A stretch of DNA of 64,000 bases from JANNRA01 sp031401035 (GTDB lineage: Bacteria > Desulfobacterota > Binatia > HRBIN30 > CADEER01): NCBI GenBank assembly GCA_031401035.1, contig JANNRA010000150.1, positions 1 to 64,000 on the forward strand, in the 5' to 3' direction. A program made the position numbers and the translations under genes. The notes below the pieces were generated by a model. It made no database searches and was not told the DNA's origin. It was given only the letters and a program-made list of their open reading frames with translations. Positions 27,356-35,391 of the stretch are shown here, in pieces. Numbering within the stretch: the first letter of the stretch is position 1; each line of letters starts with the position of its first letter.

Positions 27356-27922
27356 TCAGCGCAGCAGCAGGCGCAGCAGGGTGGCGAGGGCAAGCCACGG
27401 CGCCGCGTTGCGCAGCCAGGCGTGCCAGTCGAGTTCATCGACCGGTGCGTCATCGGTGGCGTAGGTGACGGCGTCGAGGTTGGCGACGTGCGGCCAGGCG
27501 CGTGCGTCGCCGAGGGCTCGCGTCAGGTGCGGCAGCGCGTTGACTGGGGGGACGGGGGCGCGTTGCTTGGCACGCCGGAGGGAGCCGCGGTTGAGCCAGA
27601 GGCCGTCGCAGACGGCGCAGCGTTCGATGGCGGCGTCGGCCGGCAGGACGGGATCGCTGAACGGTCGCAGGGCGGTGCGGCAACGTGGGCAGCGGCCGGG
27701 CGTCGTCGGCAGCGGCGTCGCGGCGGCGAGCGAGGTTTCGTCGACCGGGTCGAGGCGGGCAGCCTCGTCGGCGGCGAGGGGGTAGAGTTCCCAGCGATCG
27801 CACCAGATGCCGCCGCAGCGCGGGCACTGGTCGAGCAGCAGGCAGTAGCCGCTGCGGGCGCGGGCGCGGACGGCACGCAGGGGCGCGCGGCAGTGTGGAC
27901 AGTCAGCGGGCGCGCTGGGCAT
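27356..27922 (-). CDS. zf-TFIIB zinc-ribbon protein
   Basis: The 188-aa protein contains two CxxC zinc ribbons of the zf-TFIIB type. The first is CPHC followed by CPRCGGIWCDRWEL; the second is CPRC followed by CAVCDGLWLNRGSL. A short hydrophobic tail (WLALATLLRLLLR) closes the protein and may anchor it in the membrane. Function of the family is unknown. It is five bases downstream of the M48 protease gene on the same strand and probably co-transcribed with it and lemA. Confidence 0.83.
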   Translation of the reverse strand: MPSAPADCPHCRAPLRAVRARARSGYCLLLDQCPRCGGIWCDRWELYPLAADEAARLDPVDETSLAAATPLPTTPGRCPRCRTALRPFSDPVLPADAAIERCAVCDGLWLNRGSLRRAKQRAPVPPVNALPHLTRALGDARAWPHVANLDAVTYATDDAPVDELDWHAWLRNAAPWLALATLLRLLLR

Positions 27923-27927
27923 CGCCG

Positions 27928-28839
27928 TCAGGCCGCGTCAACGCCGCGCAGCAGGGCGATGCGCTGGGCGAGGGGCGGGTGGGTGGCCAGCAGGGCCGAC
28001 CAGGCGTCCGCGGCGGCGTGGGCGCGCTGGCGCAGGGGGCTGACGATGAACAGGTGGGCGGTGCCGCGCGTCGCGGCGCGCAGCGGAAACTCACTGGCGG
28101 CGATCTTCTCGAGGGCGCGCGCCAGGCCCTCGGGGTTGCGGGTCAGTTCCACGGCGGTGGCGTCGGCCTGATATTCGCGGCGGCGCGAGACGGCCATGGC
28201 GAGCAGGCGCGAGAGCAGCGGCGTCAACAGCACCAGCAGCGGCAGGAGGATGAACGCCAGCGGGCTGGCGGCGCGCGCGCCGCCGCGCGCCAGCCAGATG
28301 CTGCGGCGGGCCCAGTCGGCGAGCAGGAGGAGGCCGCCGAAGAGCACCGAGACCAGGGTCATCACCGCCGTGTCGCGATTGCCGATATGCGCCAGCTCGT
28401 GCGCCACGACGCCCTGGGTCTCCTCGCGATCGAGCAGGGCGAGGGCACCGGCGGTAACGGCGATGATCGCGTGCGCGGGATCGCGGCCGGTGGCCATGGC
28501 ATTGGGTGACGGGTCGGGGATGACATACAGGCGCGGGCGCGGCAGTCCGGCCGCGATGGCCAGCTCGGTGGCGATGTTGTCGAGTTGACGGTGTTCGGGT
28601 TCGGAGAGACGCAGCGGCTCGGCGAGCAGCGAGGTCAGCACCCAGTCGGCGCCACTGCGCCAGCCGAGCAGGCTGACGATGGCCGCGAAGACGAACGCGG
28701 CGAGGGTGGCGAGCGGCAGCGGCGCCCCGACCAGCGTCGCGTCGAGCACGAGGCCGACGCCGCAGAACAACAGCAGGAAGGCGCCGAGCAGCATGATGGT
28801 GCGGCGCCGGTTGCGGCGCTGCGCCGCGACGAAGTTCAC
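27928..28839 (-). CDS. HtpX-like M48 membrane metalloprotease
   Basis: The 303-aa protein has two N-terminal transmembrane helices, then LYVIPDPSPNAMATGRDP and the zinc motif VVAHELAHIGNRD (HExxH). A second helical pair and SRRREYQADATAVEL, with the third ligand Glu, follow. These are the HtpX family features. HtpX degrades misfolded membrane proteins. The GTG start overlaps the lemA stop as GTGA, indicating coupling. The lemA-M48 pair is frequent in bacteria. Confidence 0.88.
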   Translation of the reverse strand: MNFVAAQRRNRRRTIMLLGAFLLLFCGVGLVLDATLVGAPLPLATLAAFVFAAIVSLLGWRSGADWVLTSLLAEPLRLSEPEHRQLDNIATELAIAAGLPRPRLYVIPDPSPNAMATGRDPAHAIIAVTAGALALLDREETQGVVAHELAHIGNRDTAVMTLVSVLFGGLLLLADWARRSIWLARGGARAASPLAFILLPLLVLLTPLLSRLLAMAVSRRREYQADATAVELTRNPEGLARALEKIAASEFPLRAATRGTAHLFIVSPLRQRAHAAADAWSALLATHPPLAQRIALLRGVDAA

Positions 28840-29396
28840 CGCTCGGGCCGCAGCGAGAGGTCCACCGACGGCACGGCGCCGTCGCCGGCCTCGGCGGCGA
28901 AGAGTTCGGCGGGTTGAAAACCAAAGTAGCCGGCGATGAGACTGGCAGGGAAGACGTCCTGCTGCGTGTTGAAGCGCGTCGCCACGTCATTGTAGAACTG
29001 GCGCGCGAAGCCGAGCTGATTCTCGGTCGTGGTCAGTTCCTCCTGCAGGCGCAGGACGTTCTCGTTGGCGCGCAGCTGCGGATAGTTCTCGGCGACGGCG
29101 AAGAGCTGGCGCAGCGCACGGCTGAGGTCGGCCTCGGCGGCCATGCTCTCGCGCACGCCGCTGGCGCCGGCGGCGCGGCCACGCGCTTCGATGACGCGCT
29201 GCAACGTGTCGCGCTCGAACTCCATGTAGCCGCGCACCGCTGACACCAGGTTGGGAATCAGATCGTGGCGGCGCTTCAGCTGCACGTCGATCTGCTTCCA
29301 GCCGTTGGCGACCTGGTTCTTCAGCGCCACCAAACGGTTATAGATCCAGACGCCCCAGGCGGCGACGGCCACAATGACGGCAAATATGACGCTCAT
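28836..29396 (-). CDS. lemA: LemA family protein
   Basis: The 186-aa product starts with a transmembrane helix (MSVIFAVIVAVAAWGVWIYN). It continues as a LemA helical bundle: LVALKNQVANGWKQIDVQLKRR-type sequence with DLIPNLVSAVRGY, ENVLRLQEELTTTENQLGFAR and FYNDVATRFNTQ. The function of LemA is not settled; it is usually found beside M48 proteases or TPM-domain proteins. A signal-anchor orientation with the bundle outside is the usual model. Confidence 0.93.
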   Translation of the reverse strand: MSVIFAVIVAVAAWGVWIYNRLVALKNQVANGWKQIDVQLKRRHDLIPNLVSAVRGYMEFERDTLQRVIEARGRAAGASGVRESMAAEADLSRALRQLFAVAENYPQLRANENVLRLQEELTTTENQLGFARQFYNDVATRFNTQQDVFPASLIAGYFGFQPAELFAAEAGDGAVPSVDLSLRPER

Positions 29397-29448
29397 GCCG
29401 GCGTTATAGGGCAGGACGGCGGGGCCGACTACTGGAGATCTGCGGTGC

Positions 29449-30726
29449 TCAGCCGCGCCGGAACGCCGCCTTGCCCGGATAGATCGCGCGCTTGCCGAGT
29501 TGCTCCTCGATGCGCAGCAGTTGGTTGTACTTCGCCGTGCGCTCGCCTCGGCAAGGGCTGCCGGTCTTGATCTGGCCGGCATTGACGGCGACCGCGAGGT
29601 CGCTGATCGTCGCGTCCTCGGTTTCGCCCGAGCGGTGCGAGATCACCGTCGTGTAGCCGGCCTGGCGTGCCATGGCGATGGTCTCCAGCGTCTCGGTGAG
29701 GGTGCCGATCTGGTTCAGCTTGATGAGGATCGAGTTGCCCACCTTGGTCTCGATGCCCTGCCGCAGGCGATGCGTGTTGGTGACGAAGAGGTCGTCACCG
29801 ACCAGCTGCGTGCGCTTCCCGAGCCGCTTGGTGAGCGCCTGCCAGCCCTCCCAATCGTCCTCGGCGAGGCCGTCCTCGACCGACACGATCGGGTAGCGTC
29901 CCACCCAGTCGGCCCAGAAGTCGCCCATCGCCGCGGCGCTGCGGCGCGTCCCGTCCGACTTGCTGAAGACATACTCTCCATCGGCGTAGAGCTCGCTCAT
30001 GGCCGGATCGAGGGCGAGGGCGATCTGCCGCCCGGGCGCGTAGCCGGCGCGCTCGATGGCCTCGAGGATGAGCTCCACCGCCTCCTGGTTCGAGGCCAGG
30101 TTGGGGGCGAAGCCGCCCTCGTCGCCGACCGCGGTGCCGAGCTTGCGTTCGTGCAGGACCCCCTTGAGGGTATGGAAGACCTCGGTGCCCATGCGCAGGG
30201 CATCGGAGAAAGTCTTGGCGCCGACCGGCACGATCATGAACTCCTGCAGGTCGACCGAACTGTCGGCGTGGGCGCCGCCGTTGAGGATGTTCATCATCGG
30301 CACCGGCAGCGTCACCGCCTGGCGGCCGCCGAGGAAGCGGTACAGCGGCTCGCCGGCCGCCACCGCCGCGGCGCGCGCCACCGCCAGCGAGACACCGAGC
30401 AGCGCGTTGGCGCCGAGCCGTTTCTTGGTCGGCGTCCCGTCGAGCGCGATCAGCAGCCGGTCGATCGCCTCCTGCTGGCGCGGGTCGCGGCCGCGCAGCT
30501 TCGGCGCGATGACGTCGTTGACGTTCGCCACCGCCTTGCGCACGCCCTTGCCCTTGTAACGCTTGCCGCCGTCGCGCAGCTCGCTCGCCTCGTGCTCGCC
30601 GGTCGAGGCGCCCGACGGCACCGCGGCGCGGCCGAGCGCGCCCGAGCGCAGGACCACGTCGACCTCGACGGTCGGGTTGCCGCGCGAATCGAGGATCTCA
30701 CGCGCCATCACCTTCTGAATCTTCAC
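29449..30726 (-). CDS. eno: Enolase
   Basis: The 425-aa glycolytic enzyme converts 2-phosphoglycerate to phosphoenolpyruvate. Markers are AREILDSRGNPTVEVDV and VPSGASTGEHEASELRDG, with NILNGGAHADSSVDLQEFM near the active site. TAVGDEGGFAPNL, SVEDGLAEDDWEGW, LVGDDLFVTN and ILIKLNQIGTLTE (catalytic Lys) followed by SHRSGETED complete the family. It starts at a GTG with a GGAGGT eight bases upstream. The C-terminal PCRGERTAKYNQLLRIEEQL is normal. It is divergent from ftsB, the common eno-ftsB neighbourhood. Confidence 0.97.
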   Translation of the reverse strand: MKIQKVMAREILDSRGNPTVEVDVVLRSGALGRAAVPSGASTGEHEASELRDGGKRYKGKGVRKAVANVNDVIAPKLRGRDPRQQEAIDRLLIALDGTPTKKRLGANALLGVSLAVARAAAVAAGEPLYRFLGGRQAVTLPVPMMNILNGGAHADSSVDLQEFMIVPVGAKTFSDALRMGTEVFHTLKGVLHERKLGTAVGDEGGFAPNLASNQEAVELILEAIERAGYAPGRQIALALDPAMSELYADGEYVFSKSDGTRRSAAAMGDFWADWVGRYPIVSVEDGLAEDDWEGWQALTKRLGKRTQLVGDDLFVTNTHRLRQGIETKVGNSILIKLNQIGTLTETLETIAMARQAGYTTVISHRSGETEDATISDLAVAVNAGQIKTGSPCRGERTAKYNQLLRIEEQLGKRAIYPGKAAFRRG

Positions 30727-30796
30727 AGGAGGACCTCCCCGAATTGCCTCGCAGGCACGGCTTCTCTACACTCCGGTCGCGAGGGTACAAAAGACG

Positions 30797-31096
30797 ATGT
30801 CACTTTTAATGCCGCTGCCCTGGAAACACAAAGTTGTCGTCGCCGCCGGCGTCGGCATTCTCGCGCTGTGCGGGGTGTCGGCGGTGTTCGGCAGCGGCGG
30901 GGTGGTCCATCTGCGACGAGTGCAAGCGGAGCAGGCGGCGGCGGAAGTCGAAGTCTTCGCGCTCGAGCAGCGCAACGCCCGCATCGGCGGGCACCTGCGC
31001 AAGCTCGCCGAGGACGACGCCTACCTCGAAAAGGTGGCGCGCGAACGCCTCGGCTGGGTGAAACCGGGCGAGCACATCTACCGCGTGCGGCGCTAG
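30797..31096 (+). CDS. ftsB: FtsB/DivIC-like cell division protein
   Basis: This 99-aa protein has a short cytoplasmic N-terminus and one transmembrane helix (VVVAAGVGILALCGVSAVFG). A coiled coil runs through RRVQAEQAAAEVEVFALEQRN, and the conserved C-terminus YLEKVARERLGWVKPGEHIYRV matches the septum formation initiator family. It acts in the FtsQLB divisome complex. Its position back to back with eno fits the family's usual neighbourhood. Confidence 0.87.
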   Translation: MSLLMPLPWKHKVVVAAGVGILALCGVSAVFGSGGVVHLRRVQAEQAAAEVEVFALEQRNARIGGHLRKLAEDDAYLEKVARERLGWVKPGEHIYRVRR

Positions 31097-31112
31097 CGAC
31101 CGGGCGGCGCGC

Positions 31113-31535
31113 CTAGTCCTCGTCGCCGGCGACGAAGTCCTCGTACTCCTCGGTCGCCATCAGGTCCTCGAGCTCGCTCTCGTCGTCGAGTTCAATCTCG
31201 ATCAGCCAGCCGTCGTGGTAGGGATCCTCGTTGGCCAACGCGGCGTGGTCCTCGAGATCGCCGTTGACAGCGCGCACGGTGCCGGTAACCGGCGCGACCA
31301 GTTCGTGCACGGTGCGCACCGACTCGAGTTCGCCGAACGGCTCGCCCTTCTCGATCGTGTCGCCGACATCCGGCAACTCAACGGCGATGATCTCGCCGAT
31401 CGCATGCTGGCCCTGGTCGGAGATGCCGATCTGCGCCCGATCGGCGTCGGCGCGCACCCAGACGTGCGCGTCGCTGAACCGCATGACGGTGGCGACTTCG
31501 CTCTCGTGCGCGCGCGATTTGGCTTTCTTCGACAT
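31113..31535 (-). CDS. GcvH-like protein with Arg at the lipoyl-lysine position
   Basis: The 140-aa protein has the full GcvH domain: HVWVRADADRAQIGISDQGQ, GEIIAVELPDVGDTIEKGEP, LESVRTVHELVAPVTGTVRAVN and DPYHDGWLIEIEL. In GcvH the lysine of ESVKA carries lipoate; here the codon is CGC, giving ESVRT with Arg74. A highly acidic tail (DDESELEDLMATEEYEDFVAGDED) follows. No gcvT or gcvP is nearby. It cannot act as a normal hydrogen carrier, so it is probably a repurposed or regulatory relative; that is inference. It is convergent with ftsB. Confidence 0.85.
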   Translation of the reverse strand: MSKKAKSRAHESEVATVMRFSDAHVWVRADADRAQIGISDQGQHAIGEIIAVELPDVGDTIEKGEPFGELESVRTVHELVAPVTGTVRAVNGDLEDHAALANEDPYHDGWLIEIELDDESELEDLMATEEYEDFVAGDED

Positions 31536-31646
31536 CGAGCGCTCCCTACCCAGGCGCGATTCGCCGTGTCAAGCCCGTTCTTGCGCGTTCTTGCGCGGCG
31601 CCGCCCGGCGCTTGCGCGGTGCCCGGCGGCTGCCTAGCATCGCCGC

Positions 31647-32765
31647 ATGAGCGCGCGGGGAACGGTGCGCAGCATCCGCGACGAACTCGTGCAGCGCTTC
31701 GTCGAACGCACCGAGGTCATCGATGGCGCGCTGGCGGCGCTGCTCAGCGGCCACCACGTCCTCATCGTCGGCCCACCCGGCACGGCGAAGTCGATGCTCG
31801 CCGACGAGCTCTGCCAGCGTCTCGAGGGCGGCGTCTACTTCCAGTGGCTGCTGACTCGCTTCACCACGCCGGAAGAGCTGTTCGGCGCCATCAGCCTGGC
31901 GGCGCTCGAGCGCGACGAGTACCGCCGCGTCACCGACGGCAAGCTGCCGGAAGCGCACATCGCCTTCCTCGACGAGGTGTTCAAGGCCAACTCCTCGATC
32001 CTGAACGCCATCCTCACCGTCTTGAACGAGCGCCGCTTCCACAACGGACGCGACGTCCTCACCGTGCCGCTGATCACCCTGGTCGGCGCCACCAACGAGC
32101 TACCTGAGGACGACGAGTTGCAGGCGCTCTACGATCGCTTCCTGCTGCGCTTCGTCGTCGGCTACATCGACGAGGACTTCCGCTTTCTCAAGATGCTGCA
32201 GGCGCGCCCGCCGGCGACGCGCACGACACTCAGCCTGGCGACGCTGCGCGACGCCCAGGCCGAGGTGGCCGCGGTCGCCGTCCCCGACGGTGTCTACCGC
32301 GCCCTGGTCGACCTGCGCCGCGAGCTCGGCCGTGCCCAACTCGTCTCCTCCGACCGCCGCTACCGGCAGGCGCTCGGAGTGCTGCGCGCCTACGCCTACC
32401 TCGACGGGCGCGACGCGGTGGGCGACGACGACCTGCGCCTGCTCGAACATCTGCTGTGGCGTGATCCCAGTGAGCGCGCCGAGGTGCGCGCCGCGATCCA
32501 TCGCCTGCTGCGCGGCTACGTCGACGGGGCGCGCGAGTTGCTCTACCAGACGCGCGAGCTGCGCGACTATGCGCACCGCGCGTGGGAGAGCCAGGAATTG
32601 CGCAGCCGCGCCGTCGTCGAGGCGCACACCAAGATCCGCCAGATCCTCGTCGCGGTCGAGGGTCTGCTCGACGAGGCGCGCGGCGCCGGCAGGCCGCTCG
32701 ACGCCGTCGAGGCGGTGCGCGCCGAAATCGAGTCGATCCAGCACGAGATGCTGGAGGCGCTGTGA
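31647..32765 (+). CDS. MoxR-family AAA+ ATPase, RavA-like
   Basis: The 372-aa protein has Walker A VGPPGTAKS and Walker B AFLDEVFKANSSILNAIL. The sensor region is LVGATNELPEDDELQALYDRFLLR, typical of MoxR/RavA proteins. The C-terminal half, rich in helices with charged residues, is as in the RavA branch. MoxR proteins act as chaperones for metal-enzyme or complex assembly together with VWA partners. The next gene encodes such a partner and overlaps by GTGA. It is divergent from the GcvH-like gene. Confidence 0.88.
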   Translation: MSARGTVRSIRDELVQRFVERTEVIDGALAALLSGHHVLIVGPPGTAKSMLADELCQRLEGGVYFQWLLTRFTTPEELFGAISLAALERDEYRRVTDGKLPEAHIAFLDEVFKANSSILNAILTVLNERRFHNGRDVLTVPLITLVGATNELPEDDELQALYDRFLLRFVVGYIDEDFRFLKMLQARPPATRTTLSLATLRDAQAEVAAVAVPDGVYRALVDLRRELGRAQLVSSDRRYRQALGVLRAYAYLDGRDAVGDDDLRLLEHLLWRDPSERAEVRAAIHRLLRGYVDGARELLYQTRELRDYAHRAWESQELRSRAVVEAHTKIRQILVAVEGLLDEARGAGRPLDAVEAVRAEIESIQHEMLEAL

Positions 32766-34294
32766 TCGCTGTGCCGCCGCACGTGCACTGGATCGAGGTC
32801 GACGCCTACGATCGCGCCGCCTTTGCGCGTCTGCGCGCCGACACCCCCGCCCTCGCGGCGCTCGCCGAGAGCGGCGGCAAGTTGCTGCCGCACTTCGACG
32901 GCTTGCTGCTCGATCTGTACGCGTTGGCGTACAAGCTCAACGTCGTCGTCCGCCCGCCCGAAGCGGTCACCCCCGGCGCGGTCGTCTGCCGCGTACTGCT
33001 CGACGACCTGCGCGCCGCCCCGGGGCTGGCGGCACTGCGGCGGCAGACGGCGCTCGACGAACACCTCGCCGGCCTCGCCGCCCTGCTGCTCGGCGACGCC
33101 CTGCTCGAGCTGCTGAAATCCGAGCGCGTGCTGACGCGCGACGAGATGCTCGACGCCTGGAGTCTCGACCAGCAGGCGGAGGAGATCGCGGCGCGCGCCG
33201 CCGAGGTCGCGACGGCCGTCGCGCTTGGCGCCGCGCGCGCCGGACAGCCGGCGGCGACGCGGCTCGACGAGCTGCGCCAGCGCCTCGAACGCGAGAACGT
33301 CGCCGCGGCGCGCCGCCTGGCGCAGCAGGCAGCGCGCGTCGCGCAGGGGCTGGGCGACGCGGCGGCACGCCGCCAGCCGCGCGTCGCGGCGCAACTCGAG
33401 CGCACGCTCGCCGATCTCGAGGCGGCGCGCGACGGCGTCGAGCAATGGAGCCTGCACCTCGGCGGCGGCCAGACGACGTCCGCCAACGCGCCGATCGAGC
33501 TCGGCCATCGCCTGGCGCGCAACCCGAAGCTGCGCCGCATGGCGCAGCTCGTCGGCCGCATGCGCGCCAACGCGCGCGCGCTGCGCCGCCGCCGCTGCGA
33601 ACGCGGCAGCGCCGAGGTCTACGCGGTCGGCGCCGGCGGCGGGATCGATCGGCTGCTGCCGTCGGAGCTGCTCGGCTTGCGCCAGCCGCTGTTGCGGCGC
33701 GACTTCCAGCGCCGCCTGGTCGAGGGCGCGCTGCTCGTCTACACGCTGCGCGCCCGTGAGCAGCGCGGCCGCGGCCCGATGGTGGTCTGCCTCGACGGCA
33801 GCTCGTCGATGGCCGGCGAGAAAGAGATCTGGGCCAAAGCGGTGACGCTGACGCTGCTCGATATCGCTGCCCGGCAGCGGCGCCGCTTCCGGTCGATCTG
33901 CTTCGCCTCCGCCGAGACCCCGCTGCAGGTGATCGACCGCGCGCCGCGCCCGCGCGTGACACCCGACCTGCGCGAGGTGATGGCGCTGGCGGAGTACTTC
34001 CCGGGCGGTGGCACCGATTTCCAGCCCCCCCTCGATGCCGCGCTCGCGTGCCTGCGCGCCGACCCGCAGCGGCGCGGCGACGTGGTCTTCATCACCGACG
34101 GCGAGAGCCGCGTCGATCCGACCTGGCTTGCCGCCTTCCAGCGCGAGAAGGCGCGCCTCGGCTTCAGCGTCTTCTCGGTCCTCATCGACGTCGGTCCGAG
34201 CTCGGACAGCGCGCTGAAGGCGTTCAGCGACCACGTCACCTCGGTCAGCCAGCTCACTGACGACGCGACCGGCGAGCTGTTTCACCGCCTGTAG
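32762..34294 (+). CDS. VWA-domain protein, ViaA-like partner of the MoxR ATPase
   Basis: The 510-aa product starts at GTG 32762 (VIAVPPHVHW). Residues about 1-330 are helical and charge-rich, without recognised motifs. The C-terminal VWA domain has the MIDAS residues in VCLDGSSSMAGEKEIW (DxSxS), EYFPGGGTDFQPP (Thr) and VFITDGESRVDPTW (Asp). This is the RavA/ViaA type of arrangement, in which ViaA stimulates the ATPase. Start overlap and shared order support a joint function. The long hairpin at 34294-34324 follows. Confidence 0.85.
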   Translation: MIAVPPHVHWIEVDAYDRAAFARLRADTPALAALAESGGKLLPHFDGLLLDLYALAYKLNVVVRPPEAVTPGAVVCRVLLDDLRAAPGLAALRRQTALDEHLAGLAALLLGDALLELLKSERVLTRDEMLDAWSLDQQAEEIAARAAEVATAVALGAARAGQPAATRLDELRQRLERENVAAARRLAQQAARVAQGLGDAAARRQPRVAAQLERTLADLEAARDGVEQWSLHLGGGQTTSANAPIELGHRLARNPKLRRMAQLVGRMRANARALRRRRCERGSAEVYAVGAGGGIDRLLPSELLGLRQPLLRRDFQRRLVEGALLVYTLRAREQRGRGPMVVCLDGSSSMAGEKEIWAKAVTLTLLDIAARQRRRFRSICFASAETPLQVIDRAPRPRVTPDLREVMALAEYFPGGGTDFQPPLDAALACLRADPQRRGDVVFITDGESRVDPTWLAAFQREKARLGFSVFSVLIDVGPSSDSALKAFSDHVTSVSQLTDDATGELFHRL

Positions 34295-34324
34295 GTGCGG
34301 GCGGCGGCTTCCGCCGCCCGCACC
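34294..34324. terminator. Perfect 14-bp hairpin after the VWA gene
   Basis: GGTGCGGGCGGCGG (34294-34307) pairs perfectly with CCGCCGCCCGCACC (34311-34324) through a CTT loop, starting on the last base of the VWA stop codon. No T-run follows. It probably stabilises the mRNA end or terminates with help; it separates the MoxR/VWA unit from terC. Confidence 0.6.
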
Positions 34325-34344
34325 GCATCTGCTAGGCGGACCGG

Positions 34345-35355
34345 ATGCCGTTGTGGGTATGGATCGGGTTCCACCTGGCCGTCTTCGCCATCCTGGCGGT
34401 CGATCTCGGCATCTTCCATCGCCAGGCGCACGAGGTGTCGGTGCGCGAGGCGGCCGGCTGGACGCTCACCTGGGTCTGCCTGGCGCTGCTCTTCAACCTC
34501 GGCATCCTACAGACGCTCGGCAGTCAGGCGGCGCTCGAGTTCCTCACCGGTTATCTCATCGAGCAGGCGCTGTCGGTCGACAACATCTTCGTCTTCGTCC
34601 TCATTTTCTCGTACTTCTCGGTGCCGAAGCGCTACCAACACCGCATCCTCTTCTGGGGCATCCTCGGCGCCCTCATCCTGCGCGGCACGATGATCGCCGG
34701 CGGCAGCTTCCTCATTCAGCGTTTCGCGTGGATCCTCTACCTGTTCGGCGCCTTCCTGGTGTTCACCGGCGTGCGCATGGCATTCGCCGGAGAGGCAGGC
34801 ATCGAGGTCGAGGCCAACCCGCTCATCCGCCTGCTGCGGCGCTTCATCCCGGTGACCAAGCGCTACCACGGCCAACACTTCTTCGTGCGGGCGCCGGTCG
34901 GTCGGGAGCGACGCTGGATCGCGACGCCGCTGCTGGTCGTGTTGATTATGGTGGAGACCACCGACCTGGTCTTCGCGGTCGATTCGATCCCGGCGATCTT
35001 CGCCATCACCACCGACCCGTTCCTGGTGTACACCTCGAATGTCTGCGCCATCCTCGGCCTGCGGTCGCTGTACTTTCTGCTCGCCGGGATCGTCGGCCAG
35101 TTGCGCTTCCTGCAACTCGGTCTGTCGGTGGTGCTGGTCTTCGTCGGCGCCAAGATGCTGCTGGCGGACTGGTACCATGTGCCGATCGGCGCTTCGCTCG
35201 GCGTCGTCGCCGGCGTGCTGGCGCTCTCGGTCGTCGCGTCGCTGCTCTTCCCCGATCAGGCGGCGGAGCACCCGCCGGTGGTGCACGACCCACTCCACCC
35301 GCCGCGCGGCCCGGTCGACACGATGACACCCGACCCGCGCCTCGGCGACGAGTGA
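34345..35355 (+). CDS. TerC-family integral membrane protein
   Basis: The 336-aa protein has about nine transmembrane helices. The family signature lies in FLTGYLIEQALSVDNIFVFV and LVVLIMVETTDLVFAVDSIPAI, with conserved acidic residues in the membrane. KRYQHRILFWGILGALILRG and LGLRSLYFLLAGIV also match TerC/Alx proteins. Such proteins are linked to tellurite resistance or manganese homeostasis. The C-terminal tail (about 30 residues) is Pro-rich and poorly conserved. It may be transcribed separately from the MoxR/VWA pair because of the hairpin between them. Confidence 0.9.
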   Translation: MPLWVWIGFHLAVFAILAVDLGIFHRQAHEVSVREAAGWTLTWVCLALLFNLGILQTLGSQAALEFLTGYLIEQALSVDNIFVFVLIFSYFSVPKRYQHRILFWGILGALILRGTMIAGGSFLIQRFAWILYLFGAFLVFTGVRMAFAGEAGIEVEANPLIRLLRRFIPVTKRYHGQHFFVRAPVGRERRWIATPLLVVLIMVETTDLVFAVDSIPAIFAITTDPFLVYTSNVCAILGLRSLYFLLAGIVGQLRFLQLGLSVVLVFVGAKMLLADWYHVPIGASLGVVAGVLALSVVASLLFPDQAAEHPPVVHDPLHPPRGPVDTMTPDPRLGDE

Positions 35356-35391
35356 CGGTTTCGGCTCCCGTTGCGAGAGAAGCGGTCGCTC

